This document shows positions 8,405 to 15,772 of a stretch of 64,000 nucleotides of DNA, in pieces. This DNA comes from Candidatus Babeliaceae bacterium (GTDB taxonomy: Bacteria; Babelota; Babeliae; Babelales; Babelaceae). Position numbers and translations under genes: made by a program. The stretch spans positions 30,011 to 94,010 of the forward strand of contig JAIETV010000001.1 of the NCBI GenBank assembly GCA_019744895.1, given 5' to 3'. The notes beneath the pieces were generated by a model. It saw nothing but the letters and a program-made list of their open reading frames with translations. It was not told the origin of the DNA and did not search any database. The number at the start of each line of letters is the position of its first letter. Within the stretch, counting starts at the first letter, position 1.

Positions 8405-8674
8405 TCAACTTTTATTGATGATTTCTTCAAATTTTGAAATCACTTCTTGTTCTATTTGTTCAGCTATTTCTTTTCTGATTGGATGATAGATATTAAGCCC
8501 TCCGGATAATTTAGCCCGCGTCGGGTACGTTAATCGAAATCCGCCCTGTGGACGAGTAAAGATCCCTATCGCGCTCATATAGAAACAGTCATTAAAGATG
8601 AAGCTAGCGAAACCTACTAGGCCGTTTTGTGGTTTAATGGGTGTTATCTGAATGTCGCTTATATAGTTCTGCAT
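8405..8674 (-). CDS. spoVG: SpoVG family nucleic-acid-binding protein
   Basis: The 89-aa protein reproduces the SpoVG fold: ISDIQITPI (strand 1), GFASFIFNDCFYMSAIGIF (strands 2-3), GGFRLTYPTRA (the characteristic P(S/T)R loop) and INYHPI-type segment NIYHPIRKEIAEQIEQ before the C-terminal helix. SpoVG binds DNA/RNA and acts as a site-specific regulator in Firmicutes and Borrelia; copies also occur on phages. Here it probably regulates the element. ATG at 8674 has AGGG 8 nt upstream and overlaps the end of the preceding gene by 41 nt. Confidence 0.88.
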   Translation of the reverse strand: MQNYISDIQITPIKPQNGLVGFASFIFNDCFYMSAIGIFTRPQGGFRLTYPTRAKLSGGLNIYHPIRKEIAEQIEQEVISKFEEIINKS

Positions 8675-8828
8675 ACATATTTCCCTTCGTTACATTTTTA
8701 TCTTCATGAAGATCCGCTAAAGCCAAAAAGAATTCAGTGAGCTGCTTACGTTCATCGACCGTCAGCGGTTGTGTCGTATCTCGTGGCGGAATATGAATTG
8801 TAAAACTTATGGATTTCTTGATCTTCAT
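8634..8828 (-). CDS. Small hypothetical protein of the element
   Basis: A 64-aa protein beginning MKIKKSISFTIHIPPRD and ending in a charged helix (VDERKQLTEFFLALADLHEDKN). No family recognised. The start at ATG 8828 is preferred over an upstream in-frame codon at 8867 because AAGAAA lies 6 nt before it. It overlaps spoVG by 41 nt, which supports translation and an operon. The beta-strand-like N-terminus with a helical C-terminus could be a small DNA-binding or inhibitor protein; this is a guess. Confidence 0.55.
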   Translation of the reverse strand: MKIKKSISFTIHIPPRDTTQPLTVDERKQLTEFFLALADLHEDKNVTKGNMYAELYKRHSDNTH

Positions 8829-9017
8829 ACAATTTCTTAAAATTGACCTTGTATGAAAATTTATCACGTTGTGTGGGGGCCCCCGGTGACCGCCGCGTAG
8901 CGTGTTAATGTAGCAACTGGATCGTGCGATTGATGTTGTTTGTAAAAGAAATAATTGGCGGTGTTAGTGATAATTCTAACGAAAGATCGAGAATCTTCTT
9001 CTATATTTATCGAGCAT
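8829..9017. other. Short non-coding stretch with G/C palindrome
   Basis: No ORF fits here. It contains a perfect 10-bp palindrome GGGGGCCCCC at 8875-8884 inside a G+C-rich patch that stands out from the A+T-rich surroundings. It probably carries the promoter of the spoVG-primase operon; no convincing -10/-35 pair was identified. Confidence 0.4.
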
Positions 9018-10202
9018 TTATTCTTTTAGATGAATGCAGGATTTATATGACCAACTAATATCAAGAATACCGTTTTTAGAGGTTACGACTTGTTTTTTAA
9101 AGTGAAATGCTTTCATTAAGTTGGTATTTATAGTTCTTCTAGCATTCTTTATCTGATCTTTTTTTGAGGTATTTGAGTTCTCTTCGGCGACACCTTTAAT
9201 TGCATCGTAATGAATGGGTTGTTTTCTTTTTATTAAAAAGAAAAGCAATGCTGCTGAGGTTCCAGTAAGATCTGAATCAATATTCCCCTTTGTGACCGTT
9301 CCGCTTCTGAAACCACTTTTATCTGTATATGTATAGATATACTCTGTTGCATTGCTTTGAGCTTCTGAACTTTGTTTATTATTACTTACTTCAGTAGTAG
9401 ACGATGGGCTCTCGGCAAGCAGTAATGGTTTTATGAACTCCCATACGTGATGCAGGTGGATTCTGCATTCTTCAATATCAAAACCTAGTAAAAGAGCTTT
9501 TTGAACATCATGCTGCTCCAGAGCTTCATCAAAATTTTTCACCTCAAGATCAAAGCAGTAAAGGGCAAAGTGTTGATTATCTTGTAATAAGGCGTGTCGT
9601 TTTTTTAAACGTTTCTCAATATCATTTAACTCATGAAAATGTATGAGGTAATGCATGCTATACCAAAGTGCAGTTTTTTTATCTCGTTCAATGAGGGCAA
9701 TATAATATTGCCATTCAGCTAGGCTTTGTGAAAAAATATATCCAACAACCTGACCGTTTTCACCGAACTTAATAAGCTTTTTTATGATGACGCTATGATC
9801 CGTTGATCTATCATTCCTAATAAGCAGTGATGCTTTTCGCAACACATAATCCAACGCATATGCCTGTTCCCAACTCATTGGTCGGCTTGTTTTTTCAGTA
9901 TCTTCATATTCTTGGAGATAAAAAGAAAGTGCTGGAATGGTGTCTTTATATTGTAACAATAAATTTTTTGCGGCATTCAGTTCATCAAAGGCTTTTGTTT
10001 TAAGCTCAAAACTACGTGCAAAGTATGGCTTGCCAGTTTCTGCAACAGTTTGTTTTATGTTGTCAAAAAGATGGTTGCGAGCAAGCTCCTTTCCAAATTC
10101 ACATGCTATAGGCAAACGATTTTTAGGGCTTTGTGCTATTTTTTCACGATCAAATAGCGATTGTAATTTGTCATGAAGAGTTTTATTTTCTGTAGCTACC
10201 AT
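9018..10202 (-). CDS. Hypothetical element protein with C-terminal winged-helix-like region
   Basis: Not recognised. The 394-aa protein is soluble and largely helical in residues 1-270 (for example NIKQTVAETGKPYFARSFEL and LNDIEKRLKKRHALLQ), followed by a Ser/Asn/Thr-rich linker (SSTTEVSNNKQSSEAQSN, about residue 272) and a C-terminal ~100-residue domain with helix-helix-strand pattern (YDAIKGVAEENSNTSKKDQI...RRTINTNLMKAF) that could be a winged helix. Start set at ATG 10202, with AAAAAAAGG 7 nt upstream, rather than a TTG 21 nt earlier. First large gene of the leftward block, so regulation or replication initiation is possible. Confidence 0.7.
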   Translation of the reverse strand: MVATENKTLHDKLQSLFDREKIAQSPKNRLPIACEFGKELARNHLFDNIKQTVAETGKPYFARSFELKTKAFDELNAAKNLLLQYKDTIPALSFYLQEYEDTEKTSRPMSWEQAYALDYVLRKASLLIRNDRSTDHSVIIKKLIKFGENGQVVGYIFSQSLAEWQYYIALIERDKKTALWYSMHYLIHFHELNDIEKRLKKRHALLQDNQHFALYCFDLEVKNFDEALEQHDVQKALLLGFDIEECRIHLHHVWEFIKPLLLAESPSSTTEVSNNKQSSEAQSNATEYIYTYTDKSGFRSGTVTKGNIDSDLTGTSAALLFFLIKRKQPIHYDAIKGVAEENSNTSKKDQIKNARRTINTNLMKAFHFKKQVVTSKNGILDISWSYKSCIHLKE

Positions 10203-10283
10203 TTTATTACCTTTTTTTAACAATACGTTATTAGTATTAGTATAAGATTTTTAGGCAACAATGTGATCACCAAGATGAAGACT

Positions 10284-10475
10284 TTATCGTCCTCCAGCGC
10301 TTTTTGTATGGATCACTACCGCGAGCGTTTTGAGGATGCTTATGATCGCATCTTGGCGCGCTTTTTTGGCCCTGTTTCTCCGATCGATTTTTATAAGGAG
10401 TTCAACGTAATCACATAGTCTTTTTAACTCTTCAGGTGTTAACTTTATGTCGTTTTTGGTTGGTTGCTTTTTCAT
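10284..10475 (-). CDS. Small basic hypothetical protein
   Basis: A 63-aa protein starting MKKQPTKNDIKLTPEELKRL, with a strongly basic middle (KIDRRNRAKKARQDAI) and a hydrophobic C-terminal helix. ATG at 10475 is preferred because longer versions would overlap the divergently read Nudix-like gene. No family recognised. It is the right-most leftward gene and probably belongs to the integrated element; the strand switch at 10476-10543 is a likely divergent promoter region. Confidence 0.5.
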   Translation of the reverse strand: MKKQPTKNDIKLTPEELKRLCDYVELLIKIDRRNRAKKARQDAIISILKTLAVVIHTKSAGGR

Positions 10476-10543
10476 GGTCTTGAGATTTGTTTTTGTGGTT
10501 ATAGAGCGTTTACTCTGTAGGATGGATATGATATTATACGTAT

Positions 10544-10987
10544 ATGAACGGTATAATATTTCCCAATTTTGCATTACTCTTTTTGATAAATCCACAACAA
10601 GAGATTCTTTTGTTGCGAAGAATAAATACACCTTTTAGTAATCACAGTTATTCGCTGCCTGGTGGAGAAATTAAATTGGGTGAGTCTGCAACGCAAGCAG
10701 CCATCCGTGAGGCGGGTATAAGTCTTGATATTCATATAAAACCTGAAAATCTGCACTTTGTGCATCTTATGTCACGCAAGTGTAATGACCCAGAATTTTT
10801 TGCCTGTGTATTTCGGGTAGATTCTTATGATGGCACTTTGTGTAATAATCAACCAGCACGGCATGATGATCTGCGGTGGTTTGCCTTTGATAAACTTCCT
10901 GAGAATATAGTCGCTGCACATCGGCAAGCAATTGAAATGATCGAAAAACATATTTCTTATTCAGAACATGGGTGGGGACCAAAATGA
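10544..10987 (+). CDS. Nudix-fold protein with broken Nudix box
   Basis: A 147-aa Nudix-domain protein (residues 10-135), with opening strand ALLFLINPQQEILLLRR and SLPGGE. The Nudix box should read G-x5-E-x7-REUxEExGU; here GEIKLGESATQAAIREA is followed directly by GISLDI, so the four residues carrying the metal-binding Glu pair are absent. Mg-dependent pyrophosphohydrolase activity is therefore doubtful. The deletion is in frame (four codons), so the protein may have another role. It overlaps the MazG-like gene by an ATGA, suggesting a nucleotide house-cleaning operon. No strong Shine-Dalgarno at the ATG. Confidence 0.85.
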   Translation: MNGIIFPNFALLFLINPQQEILLLRRINTPFSNHSYSLPGGEIKLGESATQAAIREAGISLDIHIKPENLHFVHLMSRKCNDPEFFACVFRVDSYDGTLCNNQPARHDDLRWFAFDKLPENIVAAHRQAIEMIEKHISYSEHGWGPK

Positions 10988-11385
10988 CGAAAATGCGTGT
11001 CTTTAAGCAAGAAAAATTGTGGCGCGACAAGATGATAGCCAAAGCAGAATCACAGGGCTCTGTGCTTCACTGGCGGAGGCTTGATGATACTGAATATGAC
11101 CAGCAATTACGCATAAAGCTACTTGAAGAAGCGGATGAGGTTCGCGCTGCTCAATCACGTGAAGAGCTTATGAATGAGATTGGCGACGTTTATGAGGTTA
11201 TTAATTCACTTTGCGCTTTACACAATCTTTCAAAAAGTGAAATTATAGACATTCAAGATAAAAAACGGGCTGAACGTGGGGGCTTTGCTGAACGCAAGTT
11301 TGTAGACACCGCAGAGCATCCAGAGGGGAGCTATCTTGCTAATTATTGTCTTGCTGAGCCGCAAAAATATCCAGAAATAAAGTAA
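10984..11385 (+). CDS. MazG-like nucleotide pyrophosphohydrolase
   Basis: All-alpha NTP/phosphoribosyl-ATP pyrophosphohydrolase-like protein of 133 aa. The metal-binding helix pattern is visible: LRIKLLEEADEVRAA followed by ELMNEIGDVYEVINSL, that is E-E-x-x-E ... E-x-x-D, the EExxE-12-28-ExxD signature of the MazG fold. The C-terminal KKRAERGGFAER segment resembles the end of bacterial homologs. Start is ATG 10984, four bases overlapping the Nudix-like stop (ATGA) and after GGGGACC. Predicted to remove non-canonical nucleotides in the cytoplasm. Confidence 0.85.
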   Translation: MTKMRVFKQEKLWRDKMIAKAESQGSVLHWRRLDDTEYDQQLRIKLLEEADEVRAAQSREELMNEIGDVYEVINSLCALHNLSKSEIIDIQDKKRAERGGFAERKFVDTAEHPEGSYLANYCLAEPQKYPEIK

Positions 11386-11387
11386 CG

Positions 11388-11915
11388 TTATTCAACCTCT
11401 ACTATAGGATCAAAATTACCCAACGGCTTTATAAATAACTTTCCACCAGCAAGGGTACTGCCTTGAAGTGCCAAGAGTTCTTCTTGTAGTCGGGTATCTT
11501 TAACTGATACATGCCAGCGGGGGATTTCAAATTTTTCTGTTTGAGATGGTTCATTCACGCCAAGTTGTTGATGCATTTGAATGAGCAATTCTTCGATACG
11601 AGCGTCCTCAATGATTAAGTGCATTACGGGAATTGGTCTTTCTTGAGTTCCAAATATATCCGATTTTCCTACATTTACTCGTATGGGGCGTAATGTATTG
11701 ATTGTTGCCAATATAGCCTCCGCTTTTTCCAATTTACCCTCGTCAGCTTCACCAAGATATGTAATGGTCATATGTACTGGATTAACTTGTTTACCTTCAT
11801 AAGTAGCATTTGGAATCCGCATCCCGACGGTATATTTTAACAGCTGACTCTTCTCCATCGCAAAAACAGATGCGACTACTACACTGCATGATACAATAAT
11901 TATTTTTTTTAACAT
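11388..11915 (-). CDS. Exported 2H phosphoesterase (LigT/2'-5' RNA ligase-like)
   Basis: 175-aa protein with signal peptide (MLKKIIIVSCSVVVASVFA, probable cleavage after residue 19). Two H-x-T/S motifs define the 2H phosphoesterase fold: H48-M-T50 in PVHMTITYLG and H135-V-S137 in PRWHVSVKD. 2H enzymes open 2',3'-cyclic phosphates or cleave 2'-5' oligonucleotides and are normally cytoplasmic; export here suggests action in the periplasm or a host compartment. ATG 11915 chosen over the adjacent ATG 11918 for Shine-Dalgarno spacing. Its leader contains a 24-bp repeat (11917-11940) identical to the one at 12799-12822. Confidence 0.82.
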   Translation of the reverse strand: MLKKIIIVSCSVVVASVFAMEKSQLLKYTVGMRIPNATYEGKQVNPVHMTITYLGEADEGKLEKAEAILATINTLRPIRVNVGKSDIFGTQERPIPVMHLIIEDARIEELLIQMHQQLGVNEPSQTEKFEIPRWHVSVKDTRLQEELLALQGSTLAGGKLFIKPLGNFDPIVEVE

Positions 11916-11916
11916 C

Positions 11917-11940
11917 ATTGTTCCTTTAGTTTTGTTCTTG
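11917..11940 (-). repeat. 24-bp leader repeat, copy 1
   Basis: Identical to 12799-12822. Read on the minus strand it includes the stop codon of the upstream gene, then AAAGGAACAAT, which supplies the Shine-Dalgarno of the downstream gene. It is a duplication scar reused as a ribosome-binding leader. Confidence 0.85.
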
Positions 11941-12006
11941 ATTGCCGGGCTGTGGCGCGTTATTTTTAATATGCAAATGGAGCTCAAAGATATCGGTATT
12001 ATACAT
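11926..12006 (-). pseudogene. 3' remnant of a paralog of the 12808-13443 gene
   Basis: The frame MYNTDIFELHLHIKNN...NQEQN-stop, directly before the 2H phosphoesterase gene, matches the C-terminus of the next-but-one exported protein (MYNTDVFELHLQIKTQEQN). Only the last 26 codons remain, with a small insertion. This shows that a duplicated copy of that gene was once upstream of the 2H gene and has been deleted, leaving its tail, stop codon and the shared leader. Confidence 0.75.
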
Positions 12007-12116
12007 ATCCAAGGTAAACGTTATCAGGCAATAGGAATAATTAAAGACTGGATTGAAGAGCATGGAGAAACTAAATAAGTAGCTTTACATACTATAAGCA
12101 TTGATCAATTTTAAAA

Positions 12117-12140
12117 GAAGCCTTTAAAAAGGCTCCTTTT
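12117..12140 (+). terminator. Hairpin terminator
   Basis: AGCCTTT (12119-12125) pairs with AAAGGCT (12128-12134), followed by CCTTTT. The loop is only two bases as drawn, so the last stem pairs probably open. It lies downstream of the leftward 12186-12797 gene; orientation may be either strand. Confidence 0.5.
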
Positions 12141-12185
12141 CGTTAGCTTCTCTTTCTTGGCGAAAAGACATTTCTTTATCGCGTA

Positions 12186-12797
12186 TCAGCCATTGTGTGG
12201 TTGCTTTGATTCGTTAAGTTTCTTTATGAATTCATCAAACTTGAGAGTTGTTTTACAGTTGCTGGTGAGTTTTTGCTCTAATCTACCGTTATTTTCATTA
12301 AATGAAACATTCACCGTATGGACGCATCGGGTATCCGCATCTGAAAGAGTGGTTTCTTTACCGTGTTGAGATTGTATTTCTTTTTTAAAATCATCCGTTA
12401 ATTCTGACATATCGAATGTTGTTACTTCGCTATCAGTGATAGAAGAAGTAATATTTATATAGTCAACTATATGGCTCATGCTAAAACTGCCAGAAGCGTA
12501 TTGCCCATCGGCCACAAAACGAGCGCCTGGTATGTTATGGATTATATGATACATTCTTGCAGCGACTCCGCCAAGGAGTTGTAAATTCGTGCTATTGTGT
12601 ATTCGAGCAAAAACAGTTCTAACTTCACTAAAGTCGCGCTTTATATCCTTTTTCCAACTGTCAGATCCTGTAAATACCGTAGTGCTGTCTTTTAGAAATT
12701 GCATGACATAATCGGTCTCAGAGACACAATCAGGGCCGTACGAAAATATCATTGGTGTTATAATACCAGCAGATAGAAATAATAATTTTTTAAACAT
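12186..12797 (-). CDS. Exported hypothetical protein
   Basis: 203-aa protein with signal peptide MFKKLLFLSAGIITPMIFS. No domain recognised. The mature region is mixed alpha/beta with charged segments (SWKKDIKRDFSEVRTVFARI, MSELTDDFKKEIQSQHG) and a Cys pair (TRCVHTVNV...TSNCKTTLKF) that could form a disulfide. ATG 12797 is chosen because it begins the signal peptide and follows AAAGGAAC. It starts 10 nt after the stop of the 12808-13443 gene, with which it forms an operon, and shares the repeated leader described for the 2H gene. Confidence 0.75.
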   Translation of the reverse strand: MFKKLLFLSAGIITPMIFSYGPDCVSETDYVMQFLKDSTTVFTGSDSWKKDIKRDFSEVRTVFARIHNSTNLQLLGGVAARMYHIIHNIPGARFVADGQYASGSFSMSHIVDYINITSSITDSEVTTFDMSELTDDFKKEIQSQHGKETTLSDADTRCVHTVNVSFNENNGRLEQKLTSNCKTTLKFDEFIKKLNESKQPHNG

Positions 12798-12798
12798 A

Positions 12799-12822
12799 AT
12801 TGTTCCTTTAGTTTTGTTCTTG
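12799..12822 (-). repeat. 24-bp leader repeat, copy 2
   Basis: Identical to 11917-11940. It overlaps the stop codon of the 12808-13443 gene and provides the AAAGGA ribosome-binding site of the following exported-protein gene. Confidence 0.85.
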
Positions 12823-13443
12823 CGTTTTAATTTGTAAATGGAGCTCAAATACATCGGTATTATACATATTCATGGCGAATTTGATCATTGTATCATTATG
12901 TAAAGCAGCAGCCTTTCTTTCAAGATACCCTAACGTCCACCAGATTGGCATCACCGGGTTGATTGATTGTTGCTGAACCAACATGCCCTGGTCTTCTTGT
13001 AAATAATCTTTGATGTCTAATATGGTAGTAATATCCTGAATCTTAACGAGATATGTCTCTTTGGGCGCTCTTATTTTAATGGTCTTTGCAGCTCTTACCC
13101 ATGGCTTAAGAGATACTGCAGAAATCGCATCTGTATCCCACAATTGCCAACGGCTAGTAAGGCCCCCGCCAAGGCGATCGTCCCCAAGCTCCCATGCAGC
13201 ACCATTGGCAATGGCAACTCCACCCAAAGTTTTTTGACCAAAGGCTCTATTGCCAAATTCCTCAATGCACCAGGCGATATCATTGGCCTTTTGCTTATCT
13301 CCTGCTTCAATGGCTGTTCGTCTCAGTTCTTGTAGCTTTTCAATATGAGCATCAATTTTCTGAATACTTTCTTCTGGCAATTCCAACCCAAAAGCTGAGG
13401 CAGTTATTAAACTGCACGATAAGATTAATAATTTTTTAAACAT
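12808..13443 (-). CDS. Exported hypothetical protein
   Basis: 211-aa protein with signal peptide MFKKLLILSCSLITASAFG. The mature part begins with a helical segment (EESIQKIDAHIEKLQELRRTAIEAGDKQKAN) followed by a Gly/Trp-rich region (GGVAIANGAAWELGDD, LGGGLTSRWQLWDTD). No family recognised. The start at ATG 13443 is preferred to a GTG 9 nt upstream since it opens the signal peptide. First gene of a two-gene leftward operon; a tail fragment of a paralog survives at 11926-12006. Confidence 0.75.
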   Translation of the reverse strand: MFKKLLILSCSLITASAFGLELPEESIQKIDAHIEKLQELRRTAIEAGDKQKANDIAWCIEEFGNRAFGQKTLGGVAIANGAAWELGDDRLGGGLTSRWQLWDTDAISAVSLKPWVRAAKTIKIRAPKETYLVKIQDITTILDIKDYLQEDQGMLVQQQSINPVMPIWWTLGYLERKAAALHNDTMIKFAMNMYNTDVFELHLQIKTQEQN

Positions 13444-13508
13444 AGGATTCACTCGAATTAATAAGAAAATGGTGAATAATTATCTTTACAAAGTATATGC
13501 AGAAAACA

Positions 13509-14228
13509 TTATTTTTCTATAGCCTTATGCGATGCGCCCGCAACAAGAAGCAGTTCACCGCAGGTAAGAGAAATGATTGCGATAAGTGGAAGTTCTTGGC
13601 CGAATATGAGAAATGGCACCGTATAGCGCAATAAATTTGAAAGCATATGCACGATAATGGGAATTTCGATTCTTTGTGTTTTATAGGCAATTATGCCTAG
13701 CAGAAAGCTAAATTGAAAGTGGCCGCGTGAAAATAGCTCAATTAAAGATGGCATAATCGGTTCATAGCCTGTATGCATGAGCGTGAAGGCGCATGCGCTG
13801 AGGATATTGAAAAAGATAAACTCAAGCGGCTTCATGCGGTATTTTATGAACACCATGCGCGAAAGAAGCTCTTCCAGGCAAGAAGAACCAAAGACACCCA
13901 GAACAAGTGAATCAAAAACTGGGTATGTTCCCCATGTGAAAAAGAGCCTATAAAGTAGCAATAAGCCGATGGTGACTCCAACAAGCAATTCCCATCCTGG
14001 CGTGCGTATGGGATAATTAAAAATTAGAGCAGTTGTGTGCAAGCGCGAGTGTTCTAACGACTTGTAAAAATAGTAAGATACCAAAAAGATGGCTATAAGT
14101 AGCCTGACGCTGTAGCTTATATTCAACTGCATGCCGGCGCCATAGGCTAAAAAATAGGTTATTAATCCCCACCATAGCGGCGCTAGTGCCCAGAAAAATT
14201 TACCTGAATACTCTTGATATTTGATCAT
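13509..14228 (-). CDS. CPBP-family (CAAX protease-like) membrane protein
   Basis: 239-aa multi-spanning membrane protein with the three conserved CPBP/Abi motifs: EELLSR (Glu119, Glu120, Arg124), FTLMH (His152) and HMLSN (His194, Asn198), which form the intramembrane metalloprotease-like site. About seven hydrophobic segments. Bacterial CPBP proteins process or modify prenylated and bacteriocin-related peptides, but substrates are mostly unknown. Single gene, divergently arranged from the exported-protein cluster at 14388. Confidence 0.88.
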   Translation of the reverse strand: MIKYQEYSGKFFWALAPLWWGLITYFLAYGAGMQLNISYSVRLLIAIFLVSYYFYKSLEHSRLHTTALIFNYPIRTPGWELLVGVTIGLLLLYRLFFTWGTYPVFDSLVLGVFGSSCLEELLSRMVFIKYRMKPLEFIFFNILSACAFTLMHTGYEPIMPSLIELFSRGHFQFSFLLGIIAYKTQRIEIPIIVHMLSNLLRYTVPFLIFGQELPLIAIISLTCGELLLVAGASHKAIEK

Positions 14229-14387
14229 AACAACCCCACGATCCTTTTGATGTGTGCTTCTGTGGTCAGTATAACAAAACTACTATTGTATAGAGCAAGA
14301 CCGAGATAGACTGAGATTGTGATTTTGGCAAATTCGCTTTTATTAGCTAAAATTAAAAAGAAAATCTTATTTTTCTAGGAATTATTT

Positions 14388-14792
14388 ATGAAACTACACT
14401 ATCTTTCACTATTAATTGCAGCTTTTCCTTATTGTTATGCTATGCAACAGGAAGCTACTGATCCTGAAGTTCGGATAAAAATCGCTGCTGCAAAGAATGC
14501 CAGCGATAGAGTGCATGCAGAAATGATGCAAGCTAGAGCGATTTTAGCGGATCAAGAAGACCACAATCATGTGGCAGATGCTCGGTTACGGATGTATAAT
14601 GAGGACCAGCGCAAACTTTATAAAAGAGTTGAAGAGGTCTGTCGCCATATTACTACAAATACCCATCCTGACAGCCGTAGGCGTTCTGAGTGCAATAGGC
14701 ATATAAGAGAGTTTTATGAATGGTTAGATCGTAAGCAGGATGTCTTGGGTGCGTCTGGCTTTGATTATCCTTCGCTCAATTACAGAGGATAA
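14388..14792 (+). CDS. Exported hypothetical protein
   Basis: 134-aa protein with signal peptide MKLHYLSLLIAAFPYCYA. The mature part is almost wholly helical and charged (VRIKIAAAKNASDRVHAEMMQARAI; LYKRVEEVCRHI), with two Cys (CRH and CNR), possibly a disulfide-linked helical hairpin. No family recognised. The stop is 3 nt before the next exported-protein gene, so the genes at 14388, 14796 and 15308 form one operon of unrelated small exported proteins. Confidence 0.72.
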   Translation: MKLHYLSLLIAAFPYCYAMQQEATDPEVRIKIAAAKNASDRVHAEMMQARAILADQEDHNHVADARLRMYNEDQRKLYKRVEEVCRHITTNTHPDSRRRSECNRHIREFYEWLDRKQDVLGASGFDYPSLNYRG

Positions 14793-14795
14793 AAT

Positions 14796-15293
14796 ATGAA
14801 AATATATACGATGATCTCGTTTTTATTAATTGCATGCGGCCTCAACTTGGGGCAGATATCAGCTTCTGAGCAGCCAGAAAAAAGTTACACCGATGCAGAA
14901 TTCGCCTTGTTAGAAGAGATTCGATTCGAAAGTAAAAAGAAAGCTTCGCAACTCAAACACAATTTTACTGATGGTTGCCGTGCGCATGTGTCAGTCGCTA
15001 ATCAGGATCAGTGGCTTTTAGATTTCAATGCTCCTTGTGCTCAAATGGTCGCTTTTTTAAAATTAATGAAAGAGCATCCATCGCTTCATACTGGAAATGC
15101 ACGGATTATACTTACCGTAGAAAGTGATACTTCAACGCAATTGTTAACACCTAGAGTCAATTCTTCGACAGGAACCTCCATAGGTAAATATCGCTTTCAT
15201 TCTATAGATGATGCAATACAAAGCATTGTTTATTTTGGCACATCGGGTGCTGAGGGACACAGAGACCATATGGACAAACAATCAAAGAAATAA
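14796..15293 (+). CDS. Exported hypothetical protein
   Basis: 165-aa protein with signal peptide MKIYTMISFLLIACGLNLGQISA. Mature region: helical start (TDAEFALLEEIRFESKKKAS), then a beta-rich middle (CRAHVSVANQDQWLLDFNAPC, with two Cys; ARIILTVESD) and a polar His-rich tail. No family recognised. Second gene of the 14388-15673 operon, 3 nt after the first. Confidence 0.72.
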   Translation: MKIYTMISFLLIACGLNLGQISASEQPEKSYTDAEFALLEEIRFESKKKASQLKHNFTDGCRAHVSVANQDQWLLDFNAPCAQMVAFLKLMKEHPSLHTGNARIILTVESDTSTQLLTPRVNSSTGTSIGKYRFHSIDDAIQSIVYFGTSGAEGHRDHMDKQSKK

Positions 15294-15307
15294 GAAGCTA
15301 AAAGACC

Positions 15308-15673
15308 ATGAAAAAAAATATAATTTCTTTGCTGATTTTATGTTGTCCCATCTTTATATCCGCTATGGAACAAGATCTTATGGGGTTTTTATTGCAACAA
15401 GATCAAGAATTGCGTAAGTGGCATACTCATGCTTCTTCAGAAGATATCAGAGCATTTGAAGCACTTTGTAGTGAGTATATAAAAAATATTAATACTATTT
15501 GTTGCGCAAGCGCTAGTGCACATAAATTATCCTCTTACATACTTCAAGATCCTGTCCGTGCTGAATGGTATAAAGATGCCTCTGATAAAGAAGCCAAAGC
15601 ATTCTTAAAAGATTGTGATCTTCGTGCCCAATGTGCCCTTGAATTGCAAAAAAAGATGCGCGATCGAAAATAG
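15308..15673 (+). CDS. Exported hypothetical protein
   Basis: 121-aa protein with signal peptide MKKNIISLLILCCPIFISA. The mature part contains two similar helical segments, QELRKWHTHASSEDIRAFEALC and RAEWYKDASDKEAKAFLKDC, each of the form W(H/Y).(H/D)AS...A(F)..(L)C, suggesting an internal duplication of about 70 residues. No known family. Third gene of the operon starting at 14388. Confidence 0.72.
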   Translation: MKKNIISLLILCCPIFISAMEQDLMGFLLQQDQELRKWHTHASSEDIRAFEALCSEYIKNINTICCASASAHKLSSYILQDPVRAEWYKDASDKEAKAFLKDCDLRAQCALELQKKMRDRK

Positions 15674-15732
15674 TTGATGTCTCTTATTAAAACTACTTAG
15701 CTCCTGTATCTTTAATAATCGACATAATTCTT

Positions 15733-15763
15733 TATAATATTGCATTAGGTAAAAAAGCAATAA
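15733..15763 (+). promoter_or_regulatory. Probable promoter/leader shared with 16979-17008
   Basis: TATAAT at 15733-15738 is followed by TGCATTAGGTAAAAAAGCAA, closely resembling TATAGT...CACTAGGTGAAAAGCAAT upstream of the 17023 gene. The two leaders are alike over about 30 bp and end about 10-15 nt before the start codons. The first hexamer fits a -10 box; no clear -35 was seen. Confidence 0.4.
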
Positions 15764-15772
15764 AGGAATTTT

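Larger units (their letters stand above)
2305..10475. mobile_element. Integrated phage-satellite-like element at tRNA-Arg
   Basis: Block of leftward-reading genes starting at the tRNA with a large serine integrase, then HigBA-type toxin-antitoxin, terminase-small-like protein, HGG-motif protein, an unknown phage-type protein, DUF3987 ATPase, Toprim primase, SpoVG and small unknowns. The gene content is that of a self-replicating integrated element, but there are no capsid, portal or large-terminase genes, which points to a satellite, phage-plasmid or decayed prophage. The left end is set by the tRNA; the right end is inferred from the strand switch near 10.5 kb. I found no second copy of the tRNA 3' end, so the right boundary is uncertain. 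Confidence 0.62.

Noticed and set aside
10200..10640. Search for a second attachment site matching the tRNA-Arg 3' half
   Set aside because: No matching stretch found; a short serine-integrase core could be missed by eye, so the right end stays undefined.
11971..12078. Rightward 35-codon frame ending WIEEHGETK
   Set aside because: Overlaps the paralog tail on the other strand, has no ribosome-binding site and shares its first half with that tail's antisense; likely a junction by-product.
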